Positions 40,793 through 50,534 of a stretch of 64,000 nt of DNA are shown here, piece by piece. The position numbers were made by a program, and so were the translations under genes. Source of the DNA: Hyphomicrobiales bacterium (GTDB lineage Bacteria > Pseudomonadota > Alphaproteobacteria > Rhizobiales > Beijerinckiaceae); the NCBI GenBank assembly GCA_026400535.1, contig JAPLOU010000048.1, positions 1-64,000 of the forward strand. Direction: 5' to 3'. Below the pieces are notes generated by a model. The model was not told the DNA's origin and made no database searches. It saw only the letters and a program-made list of their open reading frames with translations. Numbering within the stretch: the first letter of the stretch is position 1; each line of letters starts with the position of its first letter.

Positions 40793-41506
40793 ATGACCGA
40801 ACCCCTCCTCACGATCCGCAATCTCAGCGCCGCCTATGGCATGGCGTCTGTGCTGTTTGACGTCTCGCTTGAAGCAAGGCGGGGCGAGGTGGTGGCGTTG
40901 ATGGGGCGCAATGGCGCGGGCAAGACCACAACGCTGAAGGCGATTATCGGTATGGTGGAGGCCAAGGCCGAGGCATTGAGCTTCTCCGGCCATGACATCC
41001 GGAAGCTGCCATCCTATCGCATCGCCCGGCTGGGGCTGGGCTATGTTCCGGAGGAGCGCCGCATATTTACCGATTTGACCGTGCAGGAGAATCTCGACGT
41101 CGGCCGCCGGCCGGCGCGCGATGGCCGCGAGGCGTGGACGCTGGAGCGGCTTTGCGCGATCTTCCCCAATCTTGCCGAGATGGAAGGCCGCCGCGCCTCT
41201 GCCATGTCGGGCGGCGAGCAGCAGATGCTGACCATCGCCCGCACGCTGATGGGTAACCCGGACATGGTGCTGCTTGATGAACCATCCGAAGGCCTCGCGC
41301 CTGTCATTGTCGAGCAGATGGCCGAAGCCGTGGTCGCCATGAAGGCCACCGGCATTGCCGTGCTGCTTTGCGAGCAGAATCTCCACTTTGCTGCCGCGGT
41401 CTCTGATCGCGCCTATGTCATCGAGAAAGGCGCAATCCGGTTTTCCGGCACGATGGTGGAGTTGGAGGCAAATGACGAAGTGAGGGAAGCGTATCTGACG
41501 GTGTGA
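40793..41506 (+). CDS. Branched-chain amino acid ABC transporter ATP-binding protein (LivF-like)
   Basis: IRNLSAAYGMASVLFDVSLEARRGEVVALMGRNGAGKTTTLKAIIGMV...LSGGEQQ-type signature MSGGEQQMLTIARTLMGNPD. Confidence 0.94.
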   Translation: MTEPLLTIRNLSAAYGMASVLFDVSLEARRGEVVALMGRNGAGKTTTLKAIIGMVEAKAEALSFSGHDIRKLPSYRIARLGLGYVPEERRIFTDLTVQENLDVGRRPARDGREAWTLERLCAIFPNLAEMEGRRASAMSGGEQQMLTIARTLMGNPDMVLLDEPSEGLAPVIVEQMAEAVVAMKATGIAVLLCEQNLHFAAAVSDRAYVIEKGAIRFSGTMVELEANDEVREAYLTV

Positions 41507-41736
41507 AGGGGACCTAAAAAAGCGCGCGCCGCGCCGACCAGAAGGGCCAAGGCGTTGTTGGGCAAAGGAAAACCGTAACCTTATCTCATCAGGCTTCAGC
41601 TGATTTGACGGGAATCGACTTTGTCAACACACCGATGATTTTGGCAGATTGTTGAGTTGGGCGGCATTTTTGGGGTTCCTGCGGCGCGGTTTGCGTGATT
41701 CATGGGTGGTCGGCTTGTGGATGGCTGGCCATGGAC

Positions 41737-42312
41737 GAAAGCTGGAAGTCCGACCTTGAGCGCTGGCTGGCACCGTTTCTTGCTGCTCTGGGGCACAAGG
41801 TGCGGGTGCGGATATGTCCGGCGTATGTGGCTGGACTGATCGGCGCAGGGGATCGCAAGAGTATCCAGCCGATGGCGGCGCGCGACGGTGGCGTCGGCTA
41901 CGACCAGCTTCATCACTTCATCGCCAGCGGAACTTGGGACGCCGCGCCACTTGAGAAGGTCTTGCTCACGGAGGCCGACAGGATGGTCGGCGGCGCTGAG
42001 GCCTGGTTCATCGTCGATGACACGGCCCTGCCGAAGAAAGGCGAGCGCTCCGTCGGCGTCGCGCCGCAATATGCCTCGGCGCTCGGCAAGAACGCTAACT
42101 GTCACACACTGGTATCCCTGACGCTGGCTTCCGGCGAAGTTCCAGTCATGGTGGGGTTGCGGCTGTTCCTGCGCGAGAGCTGGACGAGCGATCCCGCTCG
42201 GCTCTCCCGTGCAGGTGTGCCGCAGGATTTTGAGACCTCTCGGACCAAGCCGGAGATCGCACTCGCCGAGATCAATCGTGTTCGTGCCGCCGGGCTCGCG
42301 CCACCAGCTTGA
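41737..42312 (+). mobile_element. IS701-family transposase, 3'-truncated
   Basis: MDESWKSDLERWLAPFLAALGHKVRVRICPAYVAGLIGAGDRKSIQPMAARDG...WFIVDDTALPKKGERSVGVAPQYASALGKNANC...ends RVRAAGLAPPA*, well short of a full transposase. Confidence 0.85.
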
Positions 42313-42344
42313 ACGTGGCTACTCGACTTCGTGGTCCTTCGAGT

Positions 42345-43751
42345 TCAGTCGCTGAGATGGGCATAGCCCACGGCGCTTTCGAGTGCGCGGGCTGCCTTCA
42401 TCACCAGCTGGTCCTTGCGCGCCGGCCCGACGATCTGCAGGCCGACAGGCAGGCCAGATGCCGTCTTGCCGACCGGCAGCGACGCCGCAGGCTGACCGGT
42501 GAGGTTGAACGGGTAGGTGTAGGGCGACCAGTTCACCCAATCGCTGCCGAAGCTGCCATCCGCCGGCGTGTCGCATCCCGCGTTGATCGCCGGGACAGGC
42601 ATGGTCGGAGTCACGAGCAGGTCGTAGCGCTCATGGTAGCGACGCATTGCCTCGGCGATGACTGCCCGGATCTGGAACGCGGCGACAAGCGTCGCAGCGC
42701 TGTGGTTCTGCCCCGCGATGCCTGCTGCGACAAAGCCCGGATCCTGGTCATGCCTGCGCTGTTCGGGCAGACCACCCAGCAGGACTGCGGCGCCGGCTTG
42801 CCACATCACATCGGCGGCGCTGCGGGCGTCCTCGTAGGCAAAGCCGGGATCGGCCGCCTCGACATCGGCGCCAAGCAATTCGAAGCGGCGCGCGGCGGCG
42901 GCGCAAATGCTTTCAACCTCAGGGTCGAGCCCCTCGACGAAGCCGAGGCGCGGCGACCAGCCAATCCTGAGGCCGGCGACGCCGTCCTCGAGCGCGAGGC
43001 GGAAATCGGGGGGCGTGGTGTTCCAGGCCAGCATGTCGCGCTCGTCCGGCTGGGCCATCGCGTTGAGCATGAAGGCCGCGTCGCTGACGCTACGGGTCAT
43101 CGGGCCGAGATGCGCCAGGATGCCGAACGGGGAGGCGGGATAGGCGGGCACACGGCCAAAGCTGGGCTTGAGGCCAAAGATGCCAGAAAAGCTCGACGGA
43201 ATGCGGACCGAGCCGAGACCGTCCGTGCCAAGGTGCAGGTGCCCGATGCCGAGCGCGGCGAGAACCGCAGCGCCTGCAGATGAGCCGCCGGCCGTGCGCG
43301 ACAGATCATGCGGGTTTCGGGTGACGCCGGTAAGCGGGCTGTCGCCGACGCCTTTCCAGCCGAATTCCGGCATCGTGGTCTGGCACAGCACCACCATTCC
43401 GGCACCCACGAGGCTCGCCACGACAGGGCTGTCGAAGGTCATGGGAACGGGCGCCGACAACTTCGAGCCGCGCTGCATCGGCCAGCCTTTCTTCATCACA
43501 TTCGACTTGATGCTGCCGACCACACCGTCGAGTTGACCGCAGGGTTCACCGCGCACCCAACGCGCCTCCGAGGCGCGGGCTGCGACGAAGGCTGCGTCGC
43601 GATCCTCATAGGAGACTGGATTCAGCGTCGTGGCAATCGCGTCGAGCCGCCGGTAGGCATTGGTCAGGATGTCCACCGGCGAGACCGTCTTGCGCCGGTA
43701 AGCGGTTAGGAGTGCGGCGACGCCGGCCTGGTGATCGAATGCTTCCGTCAT
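42345..43751 (-). CDS. Amidase (amidase signature family)
   Basis: AYRRKTVSPVDILTNAYRRLD, TRNPHDLSRTAGGSSAGAAVLAALGIGHLHLGTDGLGSVRIPSSFSGIFGLKPSFGRVP. Confidence 0.93.
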   Translation of the reverse strand: MTEAFDHQAGVAALLTAYRRKTVSPVDILTNAYRRLDAIATTLNPVSYEDRDAAFVAARASEARWVRGEPCGQLDGVVGSIKSNVMKKGWPMQRGSKLSAPVPMTFDSPVVASLVGAGMVVLCQTTMPEFGWKGVGDSPLTGVTRNPHDLSRTAGGSSAGAAVLAALGIGHLHLGTDGLGSVRIPSSFSGIFGLKPSFGRVPAYPASPFGILAHLGPMTRSVSDAAFMLNAMAQPDERDMLAWNTTPPDFRLALEDGVAGLRIGWSPRLGFVEGLDPEVESICAAAARRFELLGADVEAADPGFAYEDARSAADVMWQAGAAVLLGGLPEQRRHDQDPGFVAAGIAGQNHSAATLVAAFQIRAVIAEAMRRYHERYDLLVTPTMPVPAINAGCDTPADGSFGSDWVNWSPYTYPFNLTGQPAASLPVGKTASGLPVGLQIVGPARKDQLVMKAARALESAVGYAHLSD

Positions 43752-45250
43752 GGCATTTTCCTCATGAAATCAGCCACATGCTTCTTTTGGTCTGCGTTGA
43801 GATGCAGGCCGAGCTTGGAGCGTCGCCAGAGCACATCATCGGCTTCGATGGCCCATTCATGGCTGATCATGTGACGGATTTCGGCCTCGCTCAGCCCTCC
43901 GCCGAAATCAATGCCGAGATCGGTGCGGGTGGCCGACCGCCCAAGAATGGCGCGGGCCTCGTTGCCATAGGCGCGGGCAAGGCGCAGGGCGTCCCTCTCG
44001 GACAGGAACGGGTGCGCTGACCTCAGCTCTCGACCAAGATCCTCGGTCCCGCCGCGGGCGAAGTCGCCGCCGGGCAGCGGCTCCTGTGCGGTCCAGCCAG
44101 CCTTTCGTGCGCCGGCGTGGGACAAGTAGGGCTCAAGGCGTTCGAGCGCCTCCTCGGCGAGGCGGCGGTAGGTGGTGATCTTGCCGCCGAAGATCGAGAG
44201 CAGGGGTGGCGCCCCGTCATGCGCCTCCATCGCGAAGACGTAGTCGCGGGTGGCGGCCTTGGCCTCGCTGGCGCCGTCATCATAGAGCGGCCGCACGCCG
44301 GAATAGGTCCAGACGACTTGGTGCGGCAGGACGGGTTTGGCGAAGTATTCGCTCGCCGCCGCACATAGATAGTCGATCTCCCCCTTCGTGATGGCCACCT
44401 TGGCCGGATCGCCGTGATAGTCCTGATCGGTGGTGCCGATCAGGGTGAACTCCAGCTCATAGGGGATGGCGAAAATGATCCGGCCATCGGCGTTCTGGAA
44501 AAGGTAGGCACGGTCGTGATCAAAGATGCGCGGCACGATGATGTGCGAGCCCTGCACTTGCCGCACCTGCGCCTTCGCGTTTGACCGCAAGGCGGCGTTC
44601 AGCACCTCCGCCACCCACGGTCCGGCTGCATTCACGAGCGCCTTTGCAAGCACAGTCCCTGTTTGCCCGGTCCGCATGTCCTGGGTCGTCAGTTGCCACA
44701 GGCCAGTCCCATGGGTCGCGGAGATCACCTTCGTCCGGGTCCGGATGACGGCGCCGCGTGCCGCCGCGTCGCGCGCATTGAGCGCGACCAGCCTGGCGTC
44801 GTCGACCCAGCAATCGGAGTATTCGAAGCCTTTCGCGAACAGTCCTGGCTTCAGCGGCTTGCCTGCGACATCGGTGCTCAGATCCAGTGTCGCCGTCGCG
44901 GGAAGCCGCTTCCTGCCGCCGATATGGTCGTACAGGAAAAGGCCGAGGCGCAGAAGCCAGGCCGGTCGCAAGCCCTTGTGATGCGGAAGCACGAAGCGCA
45001 GCGGGCGAATGATGTGCGGCGCGATGCCCCAGAGCCGTTCGCGCTCGACCAAAGCCTCGCGAACGAGGCGGAACTCGTAGTATTCGAGATAGCGCAGGCC
45101 GCCATGGATGAGTTTGGTGGACCAGGAGGACGTGCCGCTGGCAAGGTCGTTCATTTCGCTGAGATGAACGCTGAGGCCCCGTCCGGCGGCATCCCGGGCG
45201 ATCCCGCAGCCATTGATGCCGCCGCCGATGATGGCAAGGTCATAGGTCAT
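43748..45250 (-). CDS. glpD: Glycerol-3-phosphate dehydrogenase (aerobic)
   Basis: MTYDLAIIGGGINGCGIARDAAGRGLSVHLSEMNDLASGTSSWSTKLIHGGLRYLEYYEFRLVREALVERE. Confidence 0.95.
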   Translation of the reverse strand: MTYDLAIIGGGINGCGIARDAAGRGLSVHLSEMNDLASGTSSWSTKLIHGGLRYLEYYEFRLVREALVERERLWGIAPHIIRPLRFVLPHHKGLRPAWLLRLGLFLYDHIGGRKRLPATATLDLSTDVAGKPLKPGLFAKGFEYSDCWVDDARLVALNARDAAARGAVIRTRTKVISATHGTGLWQLTTQDMRTGQTGTVLAKALVNAAGPWVAEVLNAALRSNAKAQVRQVQGSHIIVPRIFDHDRAYLFQNADGRIIFAIPYELEFTLIGTTDQDYHGDPAKVAITKGEIDYLCAAASEYFAKPVLPHQVVWTYSGVRPLYDDGASEAKAATRDYVFAMEAHDGAPPLLSIFGGKITTYRRLAEEALERLEPYLSHAGARKAGWTAQEPLPGGDFARGGTEDLGRELRSAHPFLSERDALRLARAYGNEARAILGRSATRTDLGIDFGGGLSEAEIRHMISHEWAIEADDVLWRRSKLGLHLNADQKKHVADFMRKMP

Positions 45251-45416
45251 CGGCATTCCGTGGTCCTGATCCTGTCGAGAAGCATGGTCGCGCATTCATG
45301 ACGCCTGAAACGGCCCGCGGCAACCGAGGGACTGTTGAAACGCGGCAATGGGTGCCCTAAAGTTGAGATATGAACAGCAAGCGGCCCGCAAACAGGGCTG
45401 CATCGGAGGAAGCTCG

Positions 45417-45785
45417 ATGAAGACTGTCTGTTTCGTTGCGGTTGCCCTGGCTCTGAGTGCAACGCCCGCCCTTGCGGACCCGACCGGTGTGTGGGTGCGG
45501 GAGAATGGTGAGTCGCGGGTGCGCTTCACCAAGTGCGGGGACGCACTGTGTGGCTCGATCTCCTGGCTGAAGGATCCTGCCGCGGCGAAGGGCAAGGTCG
45601 GACAGCGGGTTTTCTATGACATGAAGCCGAACGGCACGAATTCCTGGGCCGGCCAGGCCTTCAATCCGGAGGACGGGCGGACCTATTCGGGCAAGATGAG
45701 CCTGTCTGGCAACGCCTTGATCACGGCCGGCTGCGTGGCCGGCGGATTTATCTGCCGATCTGTCAATTGGACACGCTCGAACTGA
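45417..45785 (+). CDS. DUF2147-domain secreted protein
   Basis: Signal peptide MKTVCFVAVALALSATPALA, then DPTGVWVRENGESRVRFTKCGDALCGSISWLKDP...NPEDGRTYSGKMSLSGN. Confidence 0.88.
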   Translation: MKTVCFVAVALALSATPALADPTGVWVRENGESRVRFTKCGDALCGSISWLKDPAAAKGKVGQRVFYDMKPNGTNSWAGQAFNPEDGRTYSGKMSLSGNALITAGCVAGGFICRSVNWTRSN

Positions 45786-45852
45786 CAGGTATGCCTGAGA
45801 ACGGCGCCATGCCCTGCCCATCTGGCGAGCGCTTGGCGCATGCTTGCCGTGC

Positions 45853-46560
45853 TCAATGAGCTGTCTGCCCGAACAGGACTGCCCGGACGGCGGGATCCTG
45901 CATGGTCGAGGTGTTGCGCAGTTCGCCTGCAACCGTAAGGCCGCGCTGGACGGCCGGGCGCGCCAGAAGCGTGTCGAGCCAGCGTTGTACGTGGGGAAAG
46001 TTGGCGATGGTCTGGCCCTGCCGTTCCCACAACTTGGCCCAACCGACGATGGCCATGTCGGCGATCGAATGGTCGCCGGCCACGAACGCATGCTCCGCCA
46101 GACGCCTGTTGAGGACTCCATAGAGCCGGTTGGTCTCCTTGACATAGCGGTCGATCGCGTAGGGGATCTTCTCCGGCGCGTCGTGATTGAAGTGGTGGTT
46201 CTGTCCAAGCATGGGGCCAAGGCCGCCCATCTGCCACATCAGCCATTCTTCGACCTGAACGCGCTTTCTTTCATCGCTCGGATAGAACTTCCCGGTCTTT
46301 CGCCCGAGATATTGCAGGATTGCGCCTGAATCGAACACCGTGATCGGCTGGCCGCCCGGACCATCGGGATCAATGATCGCCGGCATGCGGTTGTTGGGCG
46401 AGAAGGCAAGGAATTCTGGTTTGAACTGGTCACCCTTGGAGATGTTCACCGCATTGACGTTGTAGGGCAGCCCCATCTCTTCCAGAGCGATGGAAATCTT
46501 CCATCCGTTCGGTGTTGGCCAGTAGTAGAGGTCGATCGGGGTGTTTGGGGCGACTGCCAT
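45853..46560 (-). CDS. Glutathione S-transferase family protein (YfcG/YghU-like)
   Basis: IDLYYWPTPNGWKISIALEEMGLPYNVNAVNISKGDQFKPEFLAFSPNNRMPAIIDPDG. Confidence 0.92.
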   Translation of the reverse strand: MAVAPNTPIDLYYWPTPNGWKISIALEEMGLPYNVNAVNISKGDQFKPEFLAFSPNNRMPAIIDPDGPGGQPITVFDSGAILQYLGRKTGKFYPSDERKRVQVEEWLMWQMGGLGPMLGQNHHFNHDAPEKIPYAIDRYVKETNRLYGVLNRRLAEHAFVAGDHSIADMAIVGWAKLWERQGQTIANFPHVQRWLDTLLARPAVQRGLTVAGELRNTSTMQDPAVRAVLFGQTAH

Positions 46561-46769
46561 GATGCTCTCCATCAGGGGATCGTCAGACGCTAATCATGAC
46601 GGCGGCGTTTTGCGACGGACCAAATGCGCGGGGCAGCCGTGAAATCGACGCAAACGGTTCAGTTGCAATTCACACCCCTGCGATTAGACCTGATGCTTGT
46701 GCGAATTCTCCACATCCGGCCAGGGGTTGGGACGTGTGCCGGCACAAGACATCGGGAAGGATTGTCGAC

Positions 46770-47114
46770 ATGAAACTTCGTCTTGCCATCCTGGCTGCAG
46801 GCCTCGCCTTCGGCGCAAGCGGCGCCATCGCACAGATCGCGCAGCCGGCTCCGGCCAACCCGTTGCAGCCGCGCGTCGTACGCCCGGCGCCCGCTGCGCC
46901 GGCACAGGCTGCGCCTGCACCCGCAGCGCCCGCCCAGGCCGCGCCCGCGAAGCCGACCCGCCAGCGCTCCGCGGCGCAGCTCGCCAATGATGCCCGCATG
47001 CGCAAGTGCGGCGCCGAATGGCGCGCCAGAAAAGCCGCGCTGACCGCGCAGGGCCAGACCTGGCGCAAGTACAATGTCGAATGCCGGGCCCGCCTGAAGG
47101 CCGCCGGGCAGTGA
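46770..47114 (+). CDS. Secreted Ala/Pro-rich protein with short conserved C-terminal module (possibly PsiF-like)
   Basis: Signal peptide MKLRLAILAAGLAFGASGAIAQ, APAAPAQAAP repeats, then RMRKCGAEWRARKAALTAQGQTWRKYNVECRARLKAAGQ. Confidence 0.7.
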   Translation: MKLRLAILAAGLAFGASGAIAQIAQPAPANPLQPRVVRPAPAAPAQAAPAPAAPAQAAPAKPTRQRSAAQLANDARMRKCGAEWRARKAALTAQGQTWRKYNVECRARLKAAGQ

Positions 47115-47126
47115 TCAGGCCCTCGT

Positions 47127-48596
47127 TCAGTTGAACGGATAGATGCCCGGCTTGAGCCTTGCGTAGCTCAGCCGGGTGTTGTCCGAGGTGGTGACACCGT
47201 CGCCATCGAGCGTGATGCGGTGCTTTTCGAACGGCCGGAAGCCGGCCCGGTAATGGACCCTGCTCTTGAGCAGGATGAAGCGGCTGTGGGCCGGGTCAAT
47301 CCCGATATGGGTGAAAATGCCGGCATCCCATGGCTCATGGTGCAGGCTGGTCACGATGATCTGCATGCCCCCCGTCTCGAACACGGCTGTCGGTCCTGCC
47401 GTCACCCTCGAGCCGGTATACATCGGGCCTCGAACGGTCCACTCGCCATCGGACAGCCGCCGGACCCTGCCTGTCAGGGTGAGGGGCTTCGCCGGAAAGC
47501 CGATGGACGGCATTGGTGACTTGCCGCCGAGATCCAGCGTCACCGTGGCGCCCACGCCAGCCTTCTGCATGGCCTGAACGGCCGCCGGGTCCCAGACCGC
47601 AGCCATGATCACGCCCTGAAGGTCCTGCCGCAAAACCTCCGCGATCACGGTCATCACATCAGACGTGCCACCCGAACCGACATTGTCGGCATGGTCAAGC
47701 AACACGACCGGCCCGTCGCCCAGGGCCTTGGCCCGCGCCACGGCCGCTTCAAGCGGCTGGTGGACATGGAACCAGTCCGTCCGTGTGTCCCTCGCATAGC
47801 GCAGCAGCCGGTCGCGCGCTGCATTCCCGGTCGCCTTGTCACCATCCGAGACGACGACGATGGACAGGCCGGCATCGGGAATGTCAGCCATCGGGAAGCC
47901 GCCGAAGATCGAGGTGGCGAGGATGCCGGCGCGGCTCTCCTCGGCGACGCAGGCCGCGATCGCGCCCTGCATTGGTTCCTCATCGCTGCCCATGCGCAGC
48001 GTCTGCGCGAGAATGCCGGCCTGGCCCCAGGAAATGACCGGCCTGACCTCGCCGCGCAGGGCGCGCAGCATGATACGCCCACATTGTTCGCCAGCCTTGT
48101 ACATATCGACATGCGGATAGGTCTTGTAGCCGACCACGACGGTTGCATTGTCCATGATCGCATCGGTCATGTTGCCGTGCATGTCGAAGGTGACCCCGAT
48201 CGGCAGGCCAGGCGCGATCTCGCGCATGCGCTGCAGCAGCAACCCCTCGCCGTCGACCATGCCTCCGGGCACCATGGCGCCGTGCAGGTCAAGCAGCGCG
48301 GCGTCGAAGGGCCCCTGCGCTGCCAGCGCATCGAGGATCTTTCCGGTGAGGTAGCTGTAGGCCTCTGGCGCGACCGGCCCCGAAGGCATGCCCTCGGCTG
48401 CAATGGGCGTGACGATCTCCGCGCCAGTTTCGGCGGCAAGGTCGAGATAGGCCGCGAGCGGATGATTGGTGCCGCGATAGGCCGTGACCACCCCATCCCC
48501 CTCGTGAAGGCCCCAATCCCGAAAGCGCTGCAGCGGCGTCGGGACAGGCGAGAACGTGTTTGTCTCATGCTTCATCATGGCGAGCAGCAGGCGCAT
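47127..48596 (-). CDS. M81-family metallopeptidase (MlrC/microcystinase C-like)
   Basis: MRLLLAMMKHETNTFSPVPTPLQRF...LLDLHGAMVPGGMVDGEG...GVTFDMHGNMTDAI...LLDHADNVGSGGTSD. Confidence 0.93.
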   Translation of the reverse strand: MRLLLAMMKHETNTFSPVPTPLQRFRDWGLHEGDGVVTAYRGTNHPLAAYLDLAAETGAEIVTPIAAEGMPSGPVAPEAYSYLTGKILDALAAQGPFDAALLDLHGAMVPGGMVDGEGLLLQRMREIAPGLPIGVTFDMHGNMTDAIMDNATVVVGYKTYPHVDMYKAGEQCGRIMLRALRGEVRPVISWGQAGILAQTLRMGSDEEPMQGAIAACVAEESRAGILATSIFGGFPMADIPDAGLSIVVVSDGDKATGNAARDRLLRYARDTRTDWFHVHQPLEAAVARAKALGDGPVVLLDHADNVGSGGTSDVMTVIAEVLRQDLQGVIMAAVWDPAAVQAMQKAGVGATVTLDLGGKSPMPSIGFPAKPLTLTGRVRRLSDGEWTVRGPMYTGSRVTAGPTAVFETGGMQIIVTSLHHEPWDAGIFTHIGIDPAHSRFILLKSRVHYRAGFRPFEKHRITLDGDGVTTSDNTRLSYARLKPGIYPFN

Positions 48597-48783
48597 TGGC
48601 GGACTTTCGGCGGGCGTTCTTGCGGGTTGGCGCGTGCCCAAGATCAGGGCCACACATCTTCATTCTGATGCCAAGTTGACACGGGGCGCAATGACGTCCT
48701 GTAATCATTCGTCAGAGACGGCGGTTGCGCTCCACGCATGCCTGTCCCGTGTTTCCGAACCGACCTTGGGAGGGTCTTTTGTC

Positions 48784-50388
48784 ATGAGCATTTCGAGGCG
48801 TGAATTGATGGCGGGCGCTGCGGCGCTGACCGGTGGCCTGGCGCTTCCGGGCTCACAGGCCGCGGTGGCGCAGGCTGCGCCGAAGGGCACTTTGCGGGTG
48901 ATCCCGCATGCCGCGCTGACCACGCTCGATCCTGTCGCCACCACTGGCTATATCGTGCGCAACCATGGCTACATGGTGTGGGACACGCTGTTCGCACAGG
49001 ATGAGCAACTGGCCGTGAAGCCGCAGATGGCAAGCGGCGTCGAGGTTTCCGCCGACAAGCTGACCTATCGCATCACCTTGCGCGACGGTCTCGCATGGCA
49101 TGACGACACCGAGGTCACGTCGGCGGACTGCGTGCCCTCGCTTGTGCGCTGGGGGCAGGCCGACGGCATGGGCCGGCGCCTGTTCACCTATATCGACAGC
49201 GTCACCGCCGATGGCCCCAAGGTCATCGTGATCAAGCTGAAGCGGCCCTATGGCCTCGTGCTGGAATCGATCGGCAAGCTCTCCACCAACGTGCCGTTCA
49301 TGATGCCAAAGCGCTTTGCCGAGAAGGCCGTCACCGACCGTCTCGGTGCCGATGACATGATGGGCTCGGGCCCGTTCCGCTGGAACAAGGCCGATTACCG
49401 GCCGGGCGCGCGCGTTGTCTATGACCGCAACCCGAAATACGTGCCGCGCTCGGAGCCGGCGTCCAACGCCTCCGGTGGCAAGGTCGTGCATCTGGAGCGG
49501 GTCGAATGGGTCAACTTCCCAGATCCGAACACGGCACTGAATGCGCTCGTCTCGGGCGAGGTGGACTATTACGAGCAGGTCCCGGCCGATCTGCTTCCGA
49601 TCGTCAGCCGCGCGCCCGGCGTCAAGGTTGCGAACTTCAACCCGCTCGGGAATCTCGGGATGGGGCGCTTCAATTCGCTGGTCGCGCCGACGAACAACCC
49701 CGGCGTCCGCCGCGCCATCGCCAAGGCGATCAACCAGAGCGACTTGCTCAAGGTCGCCATCGGCAACCCCGAATTCTACAAGACCTGTTCATCGGTGTAT
49801 CCGTGCGGCACGATCTTCGAGAATACATCGGGCTCCGATCTGGTGTCGAAATCCTCGCTCGACGAGGCGCGGGCCATGCTCAGGGCGTCCGGCTACAATG
49901 GCGAGAAGCTCGTTCTGCTCGCCACCACCGACATCCCGGTGCAGAGCGCCATGGCGCAGTATACGGCGGACGTGTTGAAGCGTATCGGCATGAATGTCGA
50001 CGCGCAGGCGATGGACTGGGCCACGGTGCTGCAGCGACGCACCAGCAAGAACCCGGTCGACCAGGGCGGCTGGAACATGTTCTTCACCTGGTGGGAAGGG
50101 GCGGACCTGCTCGATCCCGTCATCCAGTTCGCGCTCTCGGGTCTCGGCGAGCAGGGGGCCTGGGTTGGCTGGTCGAAGGATGACGAACTCGAGAAGCTGC
50201 GCACGGCCTACGCCGAGTCCGGCTCCATCGCTGAACAGAAGGCGCTCGCAGCGCAGGTGCAGGCCCGTGCCTTCGAACAGAGTTTCAGCATCTATACCGG
50301 GATGTTCTATGTGCCGACCGGATTCCGCGAGAACGTCTCCGGCATTCTCAACGCGCCGCCATTCTTCTGGAACATCAAGAAGGCGTGA
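48784..50388 (+). CDS. Peptide/oligopeptide ABC transporter substrate-binding protein
   Basis: MSISRRELMAGAAALTGGLALPGSQAAVAQ...DPVATTGYIVRNHGYMVWDTLFAQDEQLAVKPQMASGVEVSADKLTYRITLRDGLAWHD. Confidence 0.94.
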   Translation: MSISRRELMAGAAALTGGLALPGSQAAVAQAAPKGTLRVIPHAALTTLDPVATTGYIVRNHGYMVWDTLFAQDEQLAVKPQMASGVEVSADKLTYRITLRDGLAWHDDTEVTSADCVPSLVRWGQADGMGRRLFTYIDSVTADGPKVIVIKLKRPYGLVLESIGKLSTNVPFMMPKRFAEKAVTDRLGADDMMGSGPFRWNKADYRPGARVVYDRNPKYVPRSEPASNASGGKVVHLERVEWVNFPDPNTALNALVSGEVDYYEQVPADLLPIVSRAPGVKVANFNPLGNLGMGRFNSLVAPTNNPGVRRAIAKAINQSDLLKVAIGNPEFYKTCSSVYPCGTIFENTSGSDLVSKSSLDEARAMLRASGYNGEKLVLLATTDIPVQSAMAQYTADVLKRIGMNVDAQAMDWATVLQRRTSKNPVDQGGWNMFFTWWEGADLLDPVIQFALSGLGEQGAWVGWSKDDELEKLRTAYAESGSIAEQKALAAQVQARAFEQSFSIYTGMFYVPTGFRENVSGILNAPPFFWNIKKA

Positions 50389-50399
50389 GTGAAGGCCGG

Positions 50400-50490
50400 G
50401 GATGTCATCACTGGCCTTGTGCCGGTGATATCGACCAACGCCAGCGCGTCTGCATCCGTCATGACCGGCACAAGGTCGGTCATGACACTG
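50400..50490. repeat. Inverted-repeat intergenic element between peptide SBP and permease genes
   Basis: CCTTGTGCCGGT (50415-50426) and ACCGGCACAAGG (50464-50475): perfect 12-bp arms. Confidence 0.65.
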
Positions 50491-50534
50491 TGTTTTGGGT
50501 TCTTCCAGCAGCCTGGAGCCTCTGAAAGTCACCC

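Noticed and set aside
46815-46960. CRISPR-like or minisatellite array at the GCGCCCGC/GCCCAGGCCGCG repeats
   Set aside because: These encode the APAAPAQAAP linker of a secreted protein; no spacer structure
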